A stretch of DNA of 58,400 nucleotides, from positions 1 to 58,400 of the forward strand of contig JAFTEH010000021.1 in assembly GCA_017453745.1 (NCBI GenBank), given 5' to 3'. Under the pieces are notes generated by a model that saw only the letters and a list, made by a program, of their open reading frames with translations, was not told the origin of the DNA and ran no database searches. Every line of letters starts with the position of its first letter. The stretch's first letter is position 1. This stretch comes from Spirochaetaceae bacterium. GTDB taxonomy: Bacteria > Spirochaetota > Spirochaetia > Treponematales > Treponemataceae. The position numbers and the translations under genes are program-made. Of this stretch, positions 47,484 through 58,400 are shown piece by piece.

Positions 47484-47568
47484 GAAAAATCTCATACTTT
47501 TTAGAAAACCTTTATTTTGCGCTAAAATACTTAAAATGTGAGTCGGGATAACATAGCCCTACCACAGC

Positions 47569-50500
47569 CTACAAGTCCTCATCATCTTCTTCCGTCATAG
47601 CCGCTTCTGCTTCAGCGCGTTGCGCTATCAGTTCTTCTTCGCGACGGCGTGCAATAATCTCTTGTACCTGCAAGTCAAGGTCTGCATCATTTTTATCAAA
47701 CAACTTTACATCTCGATAGTGTTTCATACCGGTACCAGCAGGAATCAAATGCCCGATAATGACATTTTCTTTTAAGCCACGCAAGAAATCAGTTGAACCG
47801 GCAATAGCGGCATTCGTTAAAACCTTTGTTGTTTCTTGGAACGAAGCAGCAGAAATAAACGAGTCAGTATTTAAAGCAGCCTTTGTGATACCTTGGAACA
47901 GAGGACGACCAACAGCAGGATGCCCACCCTCACTGGTAACTCGCGCATTTTCAGCATGGAAAGCATACTTATCAACTTGCTGCCCAAAAATAAACTTCGT
48001 ATCTCCAACAGAAAGTATTTCTACCTTGCGCAACATTTGCCTAATTATAATACCAATGTGCTTATCATTTATAGTTACCCCTTCTGCCCGATACACTGCT
48101 TTAATTTCTTGCATCAAATATTCTTGCAAAGCATTTTCCCCAAGAATTTCCAAAATATCATGTGGGTCAAGACTACCATCACAAAGTTGTTCACCAGCCT
48201 TCACTTCATCACCATCGCGCACCAAAAGTCGTGCACTAATAGGTAATGCGTGCTTAAACTCTTTTCCGTAAATATCACGAACTATAATCGTTCGTTTATT
48301 TTTGACCAAACCTTTTTTGATGGTAACGGTACCTGAAATATGCGACAAAATACTTGGTTCGGTCGGTCGTCGAGCTTCAAGCAATTCGGAAACACGAGTC
48401 AAACCACCCGTAATATCTTTTGTTTTAACGGCTTCCTTAGAAATTTTTGCAATCATTTTACCTGCTGTTATTTTCTGTCCATCTTCCACCAAAACCTGTG
48501 CTCCACTCGGCAAAAAGTACGAATCGTCACCAAGAGGATTACCAGATTCATCAGAAATAAAAATACGAGGCTGCTTTTTTTCAAATTGCAAATCGCCAAT
48601 TCTCTTTTCGACATTACCTGTTTCTTCATCGGTTTCTTCAAAGAGAGTTGCACCCAAAATAATGTCGTCAAATCTTACAAAACCGTCTTGTTCTGCAAAA
48701 ATAGGGTCTGCAAACGGGTCAAATGTTGCAATAGGTGTTCCTGCTTTTACATAGTCACCTACTTTTATTTCTACCGTAGAGCCATTTTTAATTTCGCAAT
48801 GATGTTTATGAGATACAATTAAAAACTTATTTTTATCAATTTTGACAAAACCATTATGTTCTGAGCGAATTGTTTTACCCTCATGTGTAAAAAGTTCAGT
48901 TCCCACAAGTATAGGGTCGCCATCATGTACCAACACTGTATCTGTTGCTGGGAGTTCATACTCTTTGAGCACCTTTGTATAGGTCATTTCACCCTTACGC
49001 GTAAAGAGTAACGAGCCTGTTGGCAAAGTAACACGCGGTCCAGTAAAACCATCAATAATAACGCCATAGTTATCAAAAATAAGTTTATTTTCTTCTGTAC
49101 TCTTAGAAGCAGTACCACCAACATGGAAAGTACGCATTGTAAGTTGGGTACCAGGTTGCCCGATTGATTGAGCAGCAATAATACCAACAGTTTCACCAAT
49201 TTGCACAATCCGATTGCGTGCAAGGTCTCGACCATAGCACTTTACACAAACGCCATGCTGAGACTCGCAAGTTAACACCGTTCTGATTTTTACTTTTTCA
49301 ACACCTGCATCTTCAATCTGCTTAGCAATTTCATCACTGATAAATTCGTTTACATCAATAATGAGTTCGCCAGTAATAGGATGCAAGACGCGTTCAAGGG
49401 TATATTTTCCAGCAATTCGTTCAGCAAGCGATTCTACAATATCGTCCCCATTTTTAATTGCCTGATATTCAATACCATTTATGGTACCACAATCTTCTTC
49501 ATTGACAACGACATCTTGAGCAATATCAACGAGCCTTCGTGTCAAGTAACCTGCTTGAGCGGTTTTCAAAGCCGTATCCGCTAAACCCTTTCGTGCACCA
49601 TTTGCTGAAAGGAAAAACTCAATAACAGACAAGCCCTCTTTAAAATTTGAACGAATCGGCAACTCAATAATATCCCCATTTGGCTTTGCCATAAGACCGC
49701 GCATACCAGCCAACTGACTAATCTGGGTTCTATTACCTCGTGCACCAGAAATTGACATCATGTAAATATTATTAAATCCGTCTTTATCAACTTCAAGGCT
49801 CTTGATAACTTCGTTTGTCAGCGAATCGTTTGCCTTTGCCCATACTTCAACCACACGGTTATATCGTTCATCATGGGTAATATGTCCACCGCGATATTGC
49901 TTATAGATAGAGTTAAGTTCTGCGTCGGCACTGTTCAAGAGTTTTGCCTTTGCAGGTGGAATGATAATATCTTCCATACTAATTGTTGCACCGAAGAATG
50001 TTGCATACTTAAACCCTGTCGCTTTAAGAATATCCAATAAGCGAACGGTCAACCACGCTCCATGCTTTTTAAAACATGCTTCTATTAACTTGCGGATTGC
50101 CTTGTCATCTAAGGTTTCATTTACAAAATCAATATCCTTGGGCAACAAATCGTTAAAAGCGACACGGCCTGGTGTTGTACGCAAATATGTACCATTTAAC
50201 TTAAAGTCAATTTGTTCTTGCCACGCAATCGAGCCACTCTCCGCTGCTAGTAAAACTTGATTTACATCATCATATTTTTTTACTTGTTTTCCATCTTTCA
50301 ATACCTGTGGCTTTGTTAAAAAGTACAACCCCAAAACCATATCCTTAGTCGGATACACAATTGTTTTACCATTTGCAGGGTCGAGCAAATTGCGCGCCGA
50401 AAGCATAAGGTTCCAACATTCCATCTTAGCGGCATTTGTCAAAGGCACATGGACAGGCATTTGATCGCCGTCAAAGTCAGCATTAAAAGCCTTACAAACA

Positions 50501-51822
50501 AGAGGATGGAGCTTAATCGCTTTGCCCTCAACAAGCACTGGTTCAAAAGCTTGAATACCAAGACGATGCAATGTAGGAGCACGGTTTAACAAAACAGGAT
50601 GTTCACTTACCACTTCATCGAGAAGAGCGTATACCTCTGGTGCTTCTTGTTCGACTAAGAGTTTAGCTTTTTTAATATTAGTAACGACTTCTTTTTGTAC
50701 GAGTTTGCGCATAATAAAAGGCTTAAATAACTCAAGAGCCATCTTAGTAGGCAAACCACACTGCCATAACTTTAGTTGGGGACCCACAACAATAACCGAA
50801 CGCCCCGAATAGTCAACACGCTTACCTAAGAGATTTTGACGGAAACGCCCTTGCTTACCTTTCAACATATCCGAAATACTCTTTAATGGCCGATTTGATG
50901 AGCCCTTACTGGTACGAGTGCGTTTTGAGTTGTCAAATAATGCGTCAACGGCTTCTTGCAACATTCGCTTTTCGTTTCTAATAATAATATCAGGAACATT
51001 CATTTCAAGTAATTTTTTTAAGCGAGCATTGCGATGAATAACCCTGCGGTATAAATCGTTTAAGTCACTCGTTGCAAAACGCCCTCCGTCTAGTTGCACC
51101 ATAGGACGCAAATCTGGCGGAATAACCGGTATCACAGTAAGCACCATCCACTCAGGCTTATTTCCCGATTCCAAAAAATGCTCAATTATTTCAATACGGC
51201 GCAAAAGTCTCTTATCGTTTTTTTTGCCTTTTTCTATCATTTGCGAGCGCAAGTCCTGGACCATGAGTTCAAGGTCTAAGTTTTTCAAAAGTTTTTGGAT
51301 AGCTTCAGCGCCCATTTCAGCAACAAAAGAATCGCCGTAGCGCTGTCGTGCTTCTGCATATTCATCTTCAGTGAGTAATTGTTTTATTTTTAGGTCAGTA
51401 TCGCCTGGTTCAAGTACGATATATCGCTCATAATACAAAACCGAGCGCAACGAGTTTACAGGTATGTCAAGTAATAAACCCATACGGCTAGGAACCGAAC
51501 GATAATACCAAATATGTGACATAGGAGCAGCGAGCTCAATATGCCCCATTCGTTCACGGCGTACTTTAAAGTGAGTTACTTCTACTCCACAGCGGTCACA
51601 AACAACGCCCTTATAACGTACCGACTTAAACTTTCCGCAATAACATTCCCATTCCTTCGTAGTACCAAAAATGCGTTCACAAAAAAGCCCATCTCGCTCT
51701 GGCCGAAGTGTACGGTAGTTAATAGTTTCAGGCTTTTTAACTTCGCCATACGACCACGCCCTAATTGTTTCAGGGGAGGCAAGTTTTACTTGTAAGCTAC
51801 CAAAATCCTTCATTTCACGCAT
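47569..51822 (-). CDS. rpoC: RNA polymerase beta' subunit
   Basis: Catalytic subunit, 1417 residues from the ATG at 51822. It has the N-terminal zinc site (CYCGKFK...CDRCG), the rudder/lid region, the magnesium-binding NADFDGDQM near residue 446, the trigger-loop region, and the second zinc site ([19 protein letters not shown]). The ATG at 51822 follows GGAG with correct spacing and gives the treponemal-like N-terminus; the Met four codons earlier is part of that site. A long hairpin-packed gap separates it from rpoB. Confidence 0.97.
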   Translation of the reverse strand: MREMKDFGSLQVKLASPETIRAWSYGEVKKPETINYRTLRPERDGLFCERIFGTTKEWECYCGKFKSVRYKGVVCDRCGVEVTHFKVRRERMGHIELAAPMSHIWYYRSVPSRMGLLLDIPVNSLRSVLYYERYIVLEPGDTDLKIKQLLTEDEYAEARQRYGDSFVAEMGAEAIQKLLKNLDLELMVQDLRSQMIEKGKKNDKRLLRRIEIIEHFLESGNKPEWMVLTVIPVIPPDLRPMVQLDGGRFATSDLNDLYRRVIHRNARLKKLLEMNVPDIIIRNEKRMLQEAVDALFDNSKRTRTSKGSSNRPLKSISDMLKGKQGRFRQNLLGKRVDYSGRSVIVVGPQLKLWQCGLPTKMALELFKPFIMRKLVQKEVVTNIKKAKLLVEQEAPEVYALLDEVVSEHPVLLNRAPTLHRLGIQAFEPVLVEGKAIKLHPLVCKAFNADFDGDQMPVHVPLTNAAKMECWNLMLSARNLLDPANGKTIVYPTKDMVLGLYFLTKPQVLKDGKQVKKYDDVNQVLLAAESGSIAWQEQIDFKLNGTYLRTTPGRVAFNDLLPKDIDFVNETLDDKAIRKLIEACFKKHGAWLTVRLLDILKATGFKYATFFGATISMEDIIIPPAKAKLLNSADAELNSIYKQYRGGHITHDERYNRVVEVWAKANDSLTNEVIKSLEVDKDGFNNIYMMSISGARGNRTQISQLAGMRGLMAKPNGDIIELPIRSNFKEGLSVIEFFLSANGARKGLADTALKTAQAGYLTRRLVDIAQDVVVNEEDCGTINGIEYQAIKNGDDIVESLAERIAGKYTLERVLHPITGELIIDVNEFISDEIAKQIEDAGVEKVKIRTVLTCESQHGVCVKCYGRDLARNRIVQIGETVGIIAAQSIGQPGTQLTMRTFHVGGTASKSTEENKLIFDNYGVIIDGFTGPRVTLPTGSLLFTRKGEMTYTKVLKEYELPATDTVLVHDGDPILVGTELFTHEGKTIRSEHNGFVKIDKNKFLIVSHKHHCEIKNGSTVEIKVGDYVKAGTPIATFDPFADPIFAEQDGFVRFDDIILGATLFEETDEETGNVEKRIGDLQFEKKQPRIFISDESGNPLGDDSYFLPSGAQVLVEDGQKITAGKMIAKISKEAVKTKDITGGLTRVSELLEARRPTEPSILSHISGTVTIKKGLVKNKRTIIVRDIYGKEFKHALPISARLLVRDGDEVKAGEQLCDGSLDPHDILEILGENALQEYLMQEIKAVYRAEGVTINDKHIGIIIRQMLRKVEILSVGDTKFIFGQQVDKYAFHAENARVTSEGGHPAVGRPLFQGITKAALNTDSFISAASFQETTKVLTNAAIAGSTDFLRGLKENVIIGHLIPAGTGMKHYRDVKLFDKNDADLDLQVQEIIARRREEELIAQRAEAEAAMTEEDDEDL

Positions 51823-51834
51823 ATATTTCTCCAT

Positions 51835-52048
51835 TTATCCCACAGATTAAATAAAATATGTAATCAATATCAAACTTGTTTGAAAACTTTCGTTTCGTAA
51901 CAAGTTGCAGTAAAATTCAGTATTCAAAATCGCAGTATGTTGGGTATCTTCCAAACACAGTACGACTTTGAACCAGCAAACTGAGGACTTATAAAAAGGG
52001 ATACAGTAGTATAAGTCCTATCTTACGAGCATCAGTATAACAAAACGC
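51835..52048. other. Hairpin-packed rpoB-rpoC spacer
   Basis: No gene. Three inverted repeats follow each other: AACTTGTT/AACAAGTT (51873-51880 with 51899-51906), an imperfect stem around 51922-51973 with a nested TGTTGG/CCAAACA, and a perfect 10-bp AGGACTTATA/TATAAGTCCT (51984-51993 with 52010-52019). None is followed by a good T-run on the minus strand, so read-through with RNA processing is more likely than termination. Confidence 0.6.
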
Positions 52049-55000
52049 TTATTTTGCTATAACCTCACCCTTTCGATCCTTTTCAATCAACTCATCATCA
52101 CGCTCTGTCAAACCGACAGGGTGCCCTTTAGCGTCAAATATTTTAAAGTCTAATGCAAGTCCGCGTAACTCCTGAACCAATACATGGAAAGATTCGGGAA
52201 TACCGACAGGAGTTGACGGCTCTCCCTTAACAATCGCTTCATAGATCTTAGAACGCCCCGACATATCATCACTTTTGATAGTCAAAAATTCCTGCAAGGT
52301 ATTCGAAGCACCATAAGCTTCAAGCGCCCACACTTCCATTTCTCCGAGTCGCTGACCACCAAATTGAGCCTTTCCACCAAGCGGCTGTTGAGTAACTAAA
52401 GAATACGGTCCTGTTGAACGAGCATGCATTTTGTCGTCTACGAGGTGATGCAACTTCAAAAAGTAAATCACTCCCACAAAAACTTGGTTTTGGAAACGCT
52501 CACCAGTTAAGCCATCGCGCAACCATTGCTTTGAATTGGTTGGCAAACCTGCTTCCTTGAGTTTTTCCTCAATCTGCTCTGTCGTAGGTGATTGGAACAC
52601 AGGCGATTCATACCATTCATCAAGTTTCAAACCTGCAAGTCCCAACTCTGATTCCAAAATCTGCCCCACATTCATACGGGAAGGTATACCCAAAGGATTC
52701 AAACAAATATCCAGCGGAGTACCATCTTCAAGGTACGGCATATCTTCTTCTGGCAATATTTTTGAAACAACACCCTTGTTTCCATGTCGTCCTGCCATCT
52801 TATCGCCCTCGCGAAGTTTACGCTTTGTAGCAACCAAAACCTTAACAACTTCATCGACACCAGGATTTAAGTCATTCCCTTGAGAGCGTTTTAAGCGTTG
52901 TATATCAATAACAGTACCTTCAACCCCATGTGGAACTCTCAGGGAAGTATCTCGCACATCCTTAGATTTTTCACCAAAGATAGAGTTCAAAAGTTTATAC
53001 TCGGGTGTCGTGTCAGTTTCATTTTTTGGGGTAATTTTTCCGACAAGAATATCTCCAGATTTAACCTTTGCCCCAATACGCACAATACCTTCTGCATCTA
53101 ATTGGTCTAAACTTTTTTCCGACTTGTTCGGAATATCTGGGGTTAATTTTTCTATACCCAATTTTGTCTCTCGTACTTCAATCATAAACTCTTTTATATG
53201 AATAGAAGTAAACATATCTTCTTTTACGACACGCTTTGAAATAAGCACAGCGTCCTCGTAATTGTATCCATTCCACGGCACAAAACCAACTAAGATATTT
53301 CGTCCAAGTGCGAGTTCACCCTTATATGTTGCAGGACCATCAGCGATTGTTTGCCCCACTTCAATCTTTTGCCCTAACGCAACGATGGGCTTTTGATGGT
53401 AACAGGTATCCTGATTTGTTCGCTGATATTTTTGTAAAAGATAGGTATCTTCAGAAGGGTCATCTTTAACCTTTGCATTTCGCTCAATAACAATTTTATC
53501 TGAAGAAACATACTTTACTGTACCAGCATATTTTGCCTTAACCATAACACCAGAATCGTAAGCGCACTTTTCTTCCATACCTGTTCCAACTCGTGGAGGT
53601 TCAGGAAATAAAAGAGGCACCCCTTGTCGCTGCATGTTTGAACCCATAAGCGTTCGGTTCGCATCATCATGTTCCAAAAAAGGAATAAGTGAAGCAGATA
53701 CTGACACAATTTGCTTCGGGGAAACATCCATGTAGTCTATATCTTTTGGACTACGCAAGGTATAATCGCCCTGATTTCGGCACGAAACAAAGTCCGAGCT
53801 AAAACTTCCATCCGCACGCACCGCGGCCGAGTTTTGAGCGATAAAATATTTATCTTCATCGATAGCAGTTAAGTACTCTACTTCATTCGTAACAACCCCA
53901 TCCTTCACGCGCACATACGGGGCTTCCAAAAAGCCATAATCGCTTACCTTTGTGTAGTTTGCCAAAGAAACAATAAGCCCGATATTCTGACCTTCAGGGG
54001 TTTCGACAGGACACATGCGCCCATAATGCGTATAATGAACATCTCGAACTTCAAAACCGGCGCGCTCACGAGAAAGACCACCAGGTCCTAAAGCACTAAG
54101 ACGGCGCTTATGGGTGAGTTCTGCAAGCGGATTTACCTGATCCATAAACTGGGAAAGTTGGCTTGAACCAAAAAACTCTTTTATAGCAGCGACTATCGGC
54201 TTAATTGAAATTAAGTCCTGAGGTTTTAGGGTTTCCAGTTCTTTTTGAGTCATACGGTCTGCTGCAATGCGCGCCATACGCGAAAAGGCTGTTTTGAGCG
54301 TAGTCGTTAAAAACTCACCAACAGCACGAATACGACGGTTACCCAAATGGTCAATATCATCTATAGATTGATCCCCATTATACACTTGAATCAAGTACTT
54401 CATGGTAGAAGTTATATCTTCAACAATGAGTGTAGAAGTTGTAACTTCTTCTTTGTAGTCAAATTTTTTGTTAATCTTATATCGCCCCACTCGCCCCAAA
54501 TCGTACCGACGAGTTGAAAAATACAAAGAATGTAAATCTTCTTTTGCTGCCTCAATCGTAATAGGATTGCCAGGTTGCAAGGACTGGTACACGAGGGAAA
54601 TAGCATCTTCAAAGGTTGGCTCATCATTTATAAGTGGTTCTGGCGTGTATTTCATTTCTTCACGCACAAAACAGTTTAAAATCACCGGCGAGTTTAATGA
54701 ATCTGGGTGTTCAAAATCAATAAGAGTAACGCTCGTAATAGAATGTTGAATTAACTCATCAATATCATGTGGATGTAACTTTGTACCTGCTTGATACAAT
54801 TTTTTTTGTTCGCCATTTTCATCTTCAATAGAAATATCACGCGCCAAAATACGACCGGTAAGGGTTTCATATTCATCACGATTACTAGAAATCGAAACCG
54901 TTTCATGCGTATAGAAGGCATCAATAATCTGCTCCCGTGTTTCAAATCCAATTGCTCGCAAAAACATCGTAGCCAAGATTTTCTTTTTTCTATCTAGTTT

Positions 55001-55567
55001 CGCAAAAATAAGTTCATTTTTTTGGTCAATTTCAAACTCAAGCCATGTTCCTCTATAAGGAATAATCCTACTTGAATATGTTCCTTTTTCATGCGAAAAA
55101 ATAACACCAGGCGAACGATGTATTTGTGCAACAACAACACGCTCTGCCCCGTTGATAATAAAGGTTCCATGATCAGTCATAAGAGGTATATCACCGAGAT
55201 ATATCTCTTTACGCCTAATTTCTTTTGTTTCAGTAAAATACAAGTCTATTTCTGCTTTGAGTGGAACTGCATAGGTTACACCCTTTTGCTTGCATTCAAT
55301 TTCCGAATACTTAATAGCATCAAAGTCCAACATGTGTTTACGATATTGCAAACTCATATCGCCATTTGGACTTTCTATCGGGAAAGTTGTTTTAAATACA
55401 TCACCTAAACCAGCTTCTTCTGTGCTATCACTTTTGTCATTTTCAATTCCCGATAAAAACATTTTATAGGACTTCAACTGTGTTTCTATTAGGTTAGGAA
55501 GTTCCAAAAAGTTTTTAATATTTTTACCGAGATACTTTCGCTTAATTTCTCTTTCGTTAGCTAACAT
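52049..55567 (-). CDS. rpoB: RNA polymerase beta subunit
   Basis: The 1172-residue beta subunit. The rifampicin cluster reads [11 protein letters not shown], then [18 protein letters not shown]; the serine (Ser491, codon 54095-54097) aligns with E. coli Ser531. In cultured treponemes this position is reported as Asn and tied to natural rifampicin resistance, so this sequence differs. GHGNKGVVS-type motif ([12 protein letters not shown]) and the C-terminal clamp segment [24 protein letters not shown] are intact. Confidence 0.97.
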   Translation of the reverse strand: MLANEREIKRKYLGKNIKNFLELPNLIETQLKSYKMFLSGIENDKSDSTEEAGLGDVFKTTFPIESPNGDMSLQYRKHMLDFDAIKYSEIECKQKGVTYAVPLKAEIDLYFTETKEIRRKEIYLGDIPLMTDHGTFIINGAERVVVAQIHRSPGVIFSHEKGTYSSRIIPYRGTWLEFEIDQKNELIFAKLDRKKKILATMFLRAIGFETREQIIDAFYTHETVSISSNRDEYETLTGRILARDISIEDENGEQKKLYQAGTKLHPHDIDELIQHSITSVTLIDFEHPDSLNSPVILNCFVREEMKYTPEPLINDEPTFEDAISLVYQSLQPGNPITIEAAKEDLHSLYFSTRRYDLGRVGRYKINKKFDYKEEVTTSTLIVEDITSTMKYLIQVYNGDQSIDDIDHLGNRRIRAVGEFLTTTLKTAFSRMARIAADRMTQKELETLKPQDLISIKPIVAAIKEFFGSSQLSQFMDQVNPLAELTHKRRLSALGPGGLSRERAGFEVRDVHYTHYGRMCPVETPEGQNIGLIVSLANYTKVSDYGFLEAPYVRVKDGVVTNEVEYLTAIDEDKYFIAQNSAAVRADGSFSSDFVSCRNQGDYTLRSPKDIDYMDVSPKQIVSVSASLIPFLEHDDANRTLMGSNMQRQGVPLLFPEPPRVGTGMEEKCAYDSGVMVKAKYAGTVKYVSSDKIVIERNAKVKDDPSEDTYLLQKYQRTNQDTCYHQKPIVALGQKIEVGQTIADGPATYKGELALGRNILVGFVPWNGYNYEDAVLISKRVVKEDMFTSIHIKEFMIEVRETKLGIEKLTPDIPNKSEKSLDQLDAEGIVRIGAKVKSGDILVGKITPKNETDTTPEYKLLNSIFGEKSKDVRDTSLRVPHGVEGTVIDIQRLKRSQGNDLNPGVDEVVKVLVATKRKLREGDKMAGRHGNKGVVSKILPEEDMPYLEDGTPLDICLNPLGIPSRMNVGQILESELGLAGLKLDEWYESPVFQSPTTEQIEEKLKEAGLPTNSKQWLRDGLTGERFQNQVFVGVIYFLKLHHLVDDKMHARSTGPYSLVTQQPLGGKAQFGGQRLGEMEVWALEAYGASNTLQEFLTIKSDDMSGRSKIYEAIVKGEPSTPVGIPESFHVLVQELRGLALDFKIFDAKGHPVGLTERDDELIEKDRKGEVIAK

Positions 55568-55644
55568 TACAACCCCCGCATAATAAAGTTATACCAAAGA
55601 ATGGTACACCTTTTCGTTTTTACAATTAAACCGATAATTCAACC

Positions 55645-55697
55645 ACAAAAAGACTTTCCGTCACATCCAAAAAAGAGTGGACAGAAAGCCTCTTTAA
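55645..55697 (-). terminator. rplL-rpoB attenuator
   Basis: On the minus strand AAAGAGGCTTTCTGTC pairs with GACGGAAAGTCTTT (two-base bulge, one wobble) and is followed by TTTTT. It lies between rplL and rpoB, where many bacteria have a partial terminator that lowers rpoBC expression relative to ribosomal proteins. A TACCA/TGGTA hairpin (about 55592-55606) lies further towards rpoB. Confidence 0.7.
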
Positions 55698-55729
55698 GTC
55701 AAAAAAAATGAGTTACTAAAGTAAAAAAA

Positions 55730-56116
55730 TTACTTAATTTCAACTTCAGCACCAGCAGCAGTAAGTGTTTCTTTAATTTTATCTGCTTCTTCTTTAGAAA
55801 CATCTTCTTTAATAACCTTTGGTGCACCTTCAACTAAGTCTTTTGCTTCTTTTAAGCCGAGACCGGGAATAATATTTCTAATTTCCTTGATAACAGCAAT
55901 TTTCTTGCTTGCATCTGCGAGTGCTTTTAAGGTTACTGTAAATTCGGTCTTTTCTTCAGCTGCTGCAGCACCTGCTCCTGCTCCAGCGACAACAGCTACT
56001 GGAGCAGCAGCAGTTACACCGAATTTTTCTTCCATAGCTTTAATAAGCTCCGACAATTCAAGAATCGTTTTTCCTTCGATTGCTTCAATAATTTGTTCAT
56101 TTGTTAATGTTGCCAT
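55730..56116 (-). CDS. rplL: Ribosomal protein L7/L12
   Basis: Stalk protein, 128 residues. N-terminal dimerisation domain (about 1-35), an Ala/Gly-rich hinge ([20 protein letters not shown]), and the C-terminal factor-binding domain with [33 protein letters not shown] site precedes the ATG. The 135-bp gap to rplJ has an AAGCCT/AGGCTT complementarity and no clear terminator. Confidence 0.97.
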   Translation of the reverse strand: MATLTNEQIIEAIEGKTILELSELIKAMEEKFGVTAAAPVAVVAGAGAGAAAAEEKTEFTVTLKALADASKKIAVIKEIRNIIPGLGLKEAKDLVEGAPKVIKEDVSKEEADKIKETLTAAGAEVEIK

Positions 56117-56251
56117 TATCTTCTCCTCAAAAATAATATGTTAGCCACTCAAGGCTCACGGAACAGGGACAACTTTTTTGAAGCCTGAACCGTTTCATTT
56201 ATAATCTTTCTAAGAGCCAGCAAAAATAGGCTTGTCTCATAGAAATTTCCA

Positions 56252-56764
56252 TTATTCAGCTTTTTGCTCACCCTTATCCACAATAGCTTGTAAGGTTCGT
56301 ACAAACTTTGCTGTTGTAGCGTTAATAGTAGACATAAACATCGAAATAAGCTGTTTTTTGCCAGGAAGCTTTGAAAATGCTTCAATTTTTTGAGCATCAT
56401 AAAACTCACCTTCTACCAAAGCGCATTTTACAACCAAAGCTGGCGCATTTTCAGCAAACTCAAAAATAGTTTTAGCTGCTTCGTTTGCTTCATCTTTTAC
56501 AAAAGCAATAGCGACAGGCCCTACTAAAAAATCTTTTACGCTATCTAATTGCAACTGCTCACATGCGATACGAGTAAAATTGTTTCGTACTACCTTAAAT
56601 GTACAATTATTTTTGCGTAATTGCTTTCTTAGATCAGTAATCTGTGCGACTGTCATACCTCTATATTCAGTAAAAATAAGAGATGAAGCACTTTTCAGGT
56701 CTTCAGTAATTTGCTGAATTGCCGCTTGCTTTACTTCTTTTGGATTTTTTGTTTTTAAAGCCAT
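56252..56764 (-). CDS. rplJ: Ribosomal protein L10
   Basis: Stalk base protein that binds L7/L12 dimers, 170 residues. Typical segments are FTEYRGMTVAQITDLRKQLR and NNFTRIACEQ, and the C-terminal helix (TKFVRTLQAIVDKGE) is the L7/L12-binding arm. Only 2 bp follow rplA, so there is no room for the usual L10 autoregulatory leader before the gene unless it lies inside rplA. Confidence 0.96.
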   Translation of the reverse strand: MALKTKNPKEVKQAAIQQITEDLKSASSLIFTEYRGMTVAQITDLRKQLRKNNCTFKVVRNNFTRIACEQLQLDSVKDFLVGPVAIAFVKDEANEAAKTIFEFAENAPALVVKCALVEGEFYDAQKIEAFSKLPGKKQLISMFMSTINATTAKFVRTLQAIVDKGEQKAE

Positions 56765-56766
56765 CT

Positions 56767-57447
56767 CTATTCTCCTACCGTGTGATTAACCCGCACACCT
56801 GGTCCCATTGTTGAACTGACAGAAACCGACTGCACAAAACCTGCTTTTGCTTCACTTGGCTTTTTGCGGTTAATTTCAGCAATAACAGCAGAAATATTCT
56901 CTACAATTTTTGCATCATCCATCGAAACCTTACCAACAGCGAGATGAACAACACCTGTTTTATCGGCTCTAAATTCAACTCGTCCTTTTTTTAACTCGTT
57001 AATAGTAGCCGTAATATCGGTTGATACGGTGCCTGTTTTCGGATTTGGCATTAAACCGCGTCGTCCTAACACCATACCTAAACGACCTACATCACGCATC
57101 ATATCAGGGGTAGCAACAGCGACATCAAAATCAAGCCAACCGTCTTTAACCTTGTCGATGTATTCTGTAGAGCCAGCATAAGTAGCTCCTGCATCAAGTG
57201 CTTCATTAACTCTGTCTTCTGTACAGAAAACCAAAATCTTTTTTTCGCCACGGAACTGATGTGGTAACACAACCGTATCGCGAAGTGTCTGTCCCTTATC
57301 CAGTTTAACACGAACATGGACTTCAACAGTTTCATCAAATTTTGCAAATTTTAATTCTTTGACCAAAGCAATAGCCTTGTCAAGAGAATATGTTTCTGTC
57401 TTAGAAACTTTAGATGAGGCAGCAAGATATTTTTTACCGTGTTTCAT
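56767..57447 (-). CDS. rplA: Ribosomal protein L1
   Basis: L1 stalk protein and expected translational repressor of its own operon. The 226 residues have HVRVKLDKGQTLRDTVVLPH, MRDVGRLGMVLGRRGLMPNPKTGTV and the final VSVSSTMGPGVRVN, all family signatures. Its ATG overlaps the rplK stop as TAATG. Confidence 0.97.
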   Translation of the reverse strand: MKHGKKYLAASSKVSKTETYSLDKAIALVKELKFAKFDETVEVHVRVKLDKGQTLRDTVVLPHQFRGEKKILVFCTEDRVNEALDAGATYAGSTEYIDKVKDGWLDFDVAVATPDMMRDVGRLGMVLGRRGLMPNPKTGTVSTDITATINELKKGRVEFRADKTGVVHLAVGKVSMDDAKIVENISAVIAEINRKKPSEAKAGFVQSVSVSSTMGPGVRVNHTVGE

Positions 57448-57878
57448 TATCGTTCTACCTCCACACCCATACTACGAGCGGTTCCTGCAATAATTCTTTT
57501 TGCAGCATCCAAATCATTCGCATTTAAGTCGGGCATTTTTTGCTTAGCGATTTCCTCCAAGTCCTTTTGCGATAATTTTGCTACCTTATTCGCAAGGGCA
57601 TTGTCAGAACCTTTTTCGATTTTGCAGGCTTTCATAATTAAAACAGGCGCAGGTGGAGTTTTTAACTCAAAAGTAAAACTCTTATCGCTGTACACCGTAA
57701 TAATTACCGGAATAATTAAGCCTGGCTCCATGGACTTTGTACGGTCATTGAATTGCTGTACAAACTGCGGGGCACTGACACCATGTGGACCTAATGCAGG
57801 ACCAACTGGTGGCGCAGGAGTTGCCTTTCCAGCAGGGCACTGAAGTTTAATCTGTGCCGTCACCTTTTTTTTAGCCAT
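57447..57878 (-). CDS. rplK: Ribosomal protein L11
   Basis: GTPase-centre protein, 143 residues, beginning [18 protein letters not shown] with the proline-rich [14 protein letters not shown] motif and the C-terminal rRNA-binding domain ([22 protein letters not shown]). GGAG precedes the ATG. First gene of the operon; nusG and secE, often immediately upstream, are not within the following 520 bp. Confidence 0.97.
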   Translation of the reverse strand: MAKKKVTAQIKLQCPAGKATPAPPVGPALGPHGVSAPQFVQQFNDRTKSMEPGLIIPVIITVYSDKSFTFELKTPPAPVLIMKACKIEKGSDNALANKVAKLSQKDLEEIAKQKMPDLNANDLDAAKRIIAGTARSMGVEVER

Positions 57879-57890
57879 CTATTTCTCCTT

Positions 57891-57952
57891 CTGGTACAAA
57901 CGGAATTTCTTCCTCCCAAATGATACATTACCTTGGTTTCCGCCAAAAGTAA
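57891..57952 (-). promoter_or_regulatory. L1-binding leader of rplK
   Basis: On the minus strand GGGAGGAA and TTCCGTTTGTACC flank a short loop (57921-57891), the same arrangement as the L1-binding leader known before rplK in other bacteria. A second stem, ATTAC..TTGG with CCAA..GTAAT, lies at 57952-57928. Feedback control of rplK-rplA by L1 is the expected function. Confidence 0.6.
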
Positions 57953-57964
57953 TTTTTCCAACAC

Positions 57965-57992
57965 AGTGTATATAAATTTAAAAAAAAGTCAA
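57965..57992 (-). promoter_or_regulatory. rplK operon promoter
   Basis: On the minus strand TTGACT (57992-57987) and TACACT (57970-57965) are 16 bases apart, giving a leader of about 80 nt. Confidence 0.7.
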
Positions 57993-58400
57993 GTGGTATT
58001 ACAATTTTTTCACGGAAATCAATGTTCATAGTAATTATCATGTAAAATAAGTAAATTGCTCCCTATCTGTCACTTAAGGACTCGTTGCTACGCCCGTCGC
58101 CTAACCTGCCTACCCTGCTTGCAGCCTGCCTGACGGCAGTCAGGACAGGCAAGCGTCAGGTAGACGGCGACTACACATCACGGTTTACCAACAATACCTA
58201 GTCCAAGCACTCTATCTAACTTCAGCGAAACTCGTTAGAGTTGAGCAAATCCGTTTGTTACCACAAAAAGAGCGAGCCCGTTAGGGCAAGCAGCGTTAGC
58301 GATCCGTCCGTGTGATAAACCTTTTTATTGTCACACGGATTCGGAATTTCTACGAAATTCCATAATATTAAAATGTTATTCGTTGCCTGATGCACAGCAA
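57993..58400. repeat. Gene-free hairpin island upstream of the rplK operon
   Basis: No gene is supported. A 76-base imperfect hairpin occupies 58096-58171: GTCGCC/GGCGAC base, then ACCTG/CAGGT, GCTTGC/GCAAGC and CCTGAC/GTCAGG, with loop GGCA. Further stems are CCGTGTGA/TCACACGG (58308-58315 with 58331-58338) and GGAATTT/AAATTCC (58343-58349 with 58355-58361). The island is richer in GC than its surroundings and may continue past the window edge. Confidence 0.6.

Noticed and set aside
58099-58220. Integron attC site or cassette array
   Set aside because: RYYYAAC-type words occur (58099-58105, 58214-58220) and treponemes can have integrons, but no properly spaced GTTRRRY partner and no cassette genes are present.

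Overview
The window is AT-rich spirochaete chromosome and almost certainly comes from a Treponema. The indicators are a conserved treponemal cell-division/flagellar supercluster, FliG of the fliF-linked type, many lipoproteins, a dentilisin-type subtilase locus, class III ribonucleotide reductase activation genes and a GroEL gene without an adjacent groES. I cannot name the species. All positions and motifs were read by eye; no database was searched.

Layout. 1-1860: a hairpin-rich intergenic repeat, alanine dehydrogenase (ald), then a convergent spacer holding a cloverleaf-like inverted-repeat structure. 1861-3240: an anaerobic ribonucleotide reductase activation operon (nrdG plus a small protein joining an NrdD-type glycyl-radical tail to a CPNC thioredoxin-like domain) behind a consensus promoter with two NrdR boxes. 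3328-5734: an FAD synthetase and a two-gene operon for a TPR membrane protein and a lipoprotein. 26602 down to 5843 (minus strand): one long run of mraZ-rsmH-ftsL-murF-ftsW-ftsQ-ftsA-ftsZ-xerD-TPR lipoprotein-dprA-topA-xerC-hslV-hslU-flgB-flgC-fliE-fliF-fliG-fliH. The dprA-to-fliH part matches the Bacillus smf-topA-codV-clpQ-clpY-flgB order, without trmFO and codY. 27072-27225: tRNA-Arg and tRNA-His. 27310-29603: an unknown protein, miaA and a small omega-like RNA polymerase subunit.

29631-30214 is a mosaic hairpin repeat related, in inverted orientation, to the one at the left edge. It leads into a surface lipoprotein plus a subtilisin-like lipoprotein protease (30215-35697) resembling the PrcA-PrtP (dentilisin) system. 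35880-37098: ybeY and a CorC-type CBS protein. 37322-39061: an acyl-CoA synthetase. 39292-39903: an NlpC/P60 peptidase. 39992-45697: a TolC-MacA-MacB-type export operon with one ATPase and two tandem permeases. 45776-47407: groL. 57878 down to 47569: rplK-rplA-rplJ-rplL-rpoB-rpoC, with an L1-type leader, an rplL-rpoB attenuator and a hairpin-packed rpoB-rpoC spacer. 57993-58400 is a gene-free hairpin island where nusG/secE would often be found.

The most unusual material is non-coding. It includes intergenic repeats whose stems are conserved while their sequences change (one arm pair shows a compensatory change), two three-way-junction inverted-repeat structures, and several consensus promoters that run directly into start codons. 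The NrdD-tail/thioredoxin fusion, the MraZ-box start codon and a serine at the RpoB rifampicin position normally Asn in treponemes are the most checkable coding-level points.
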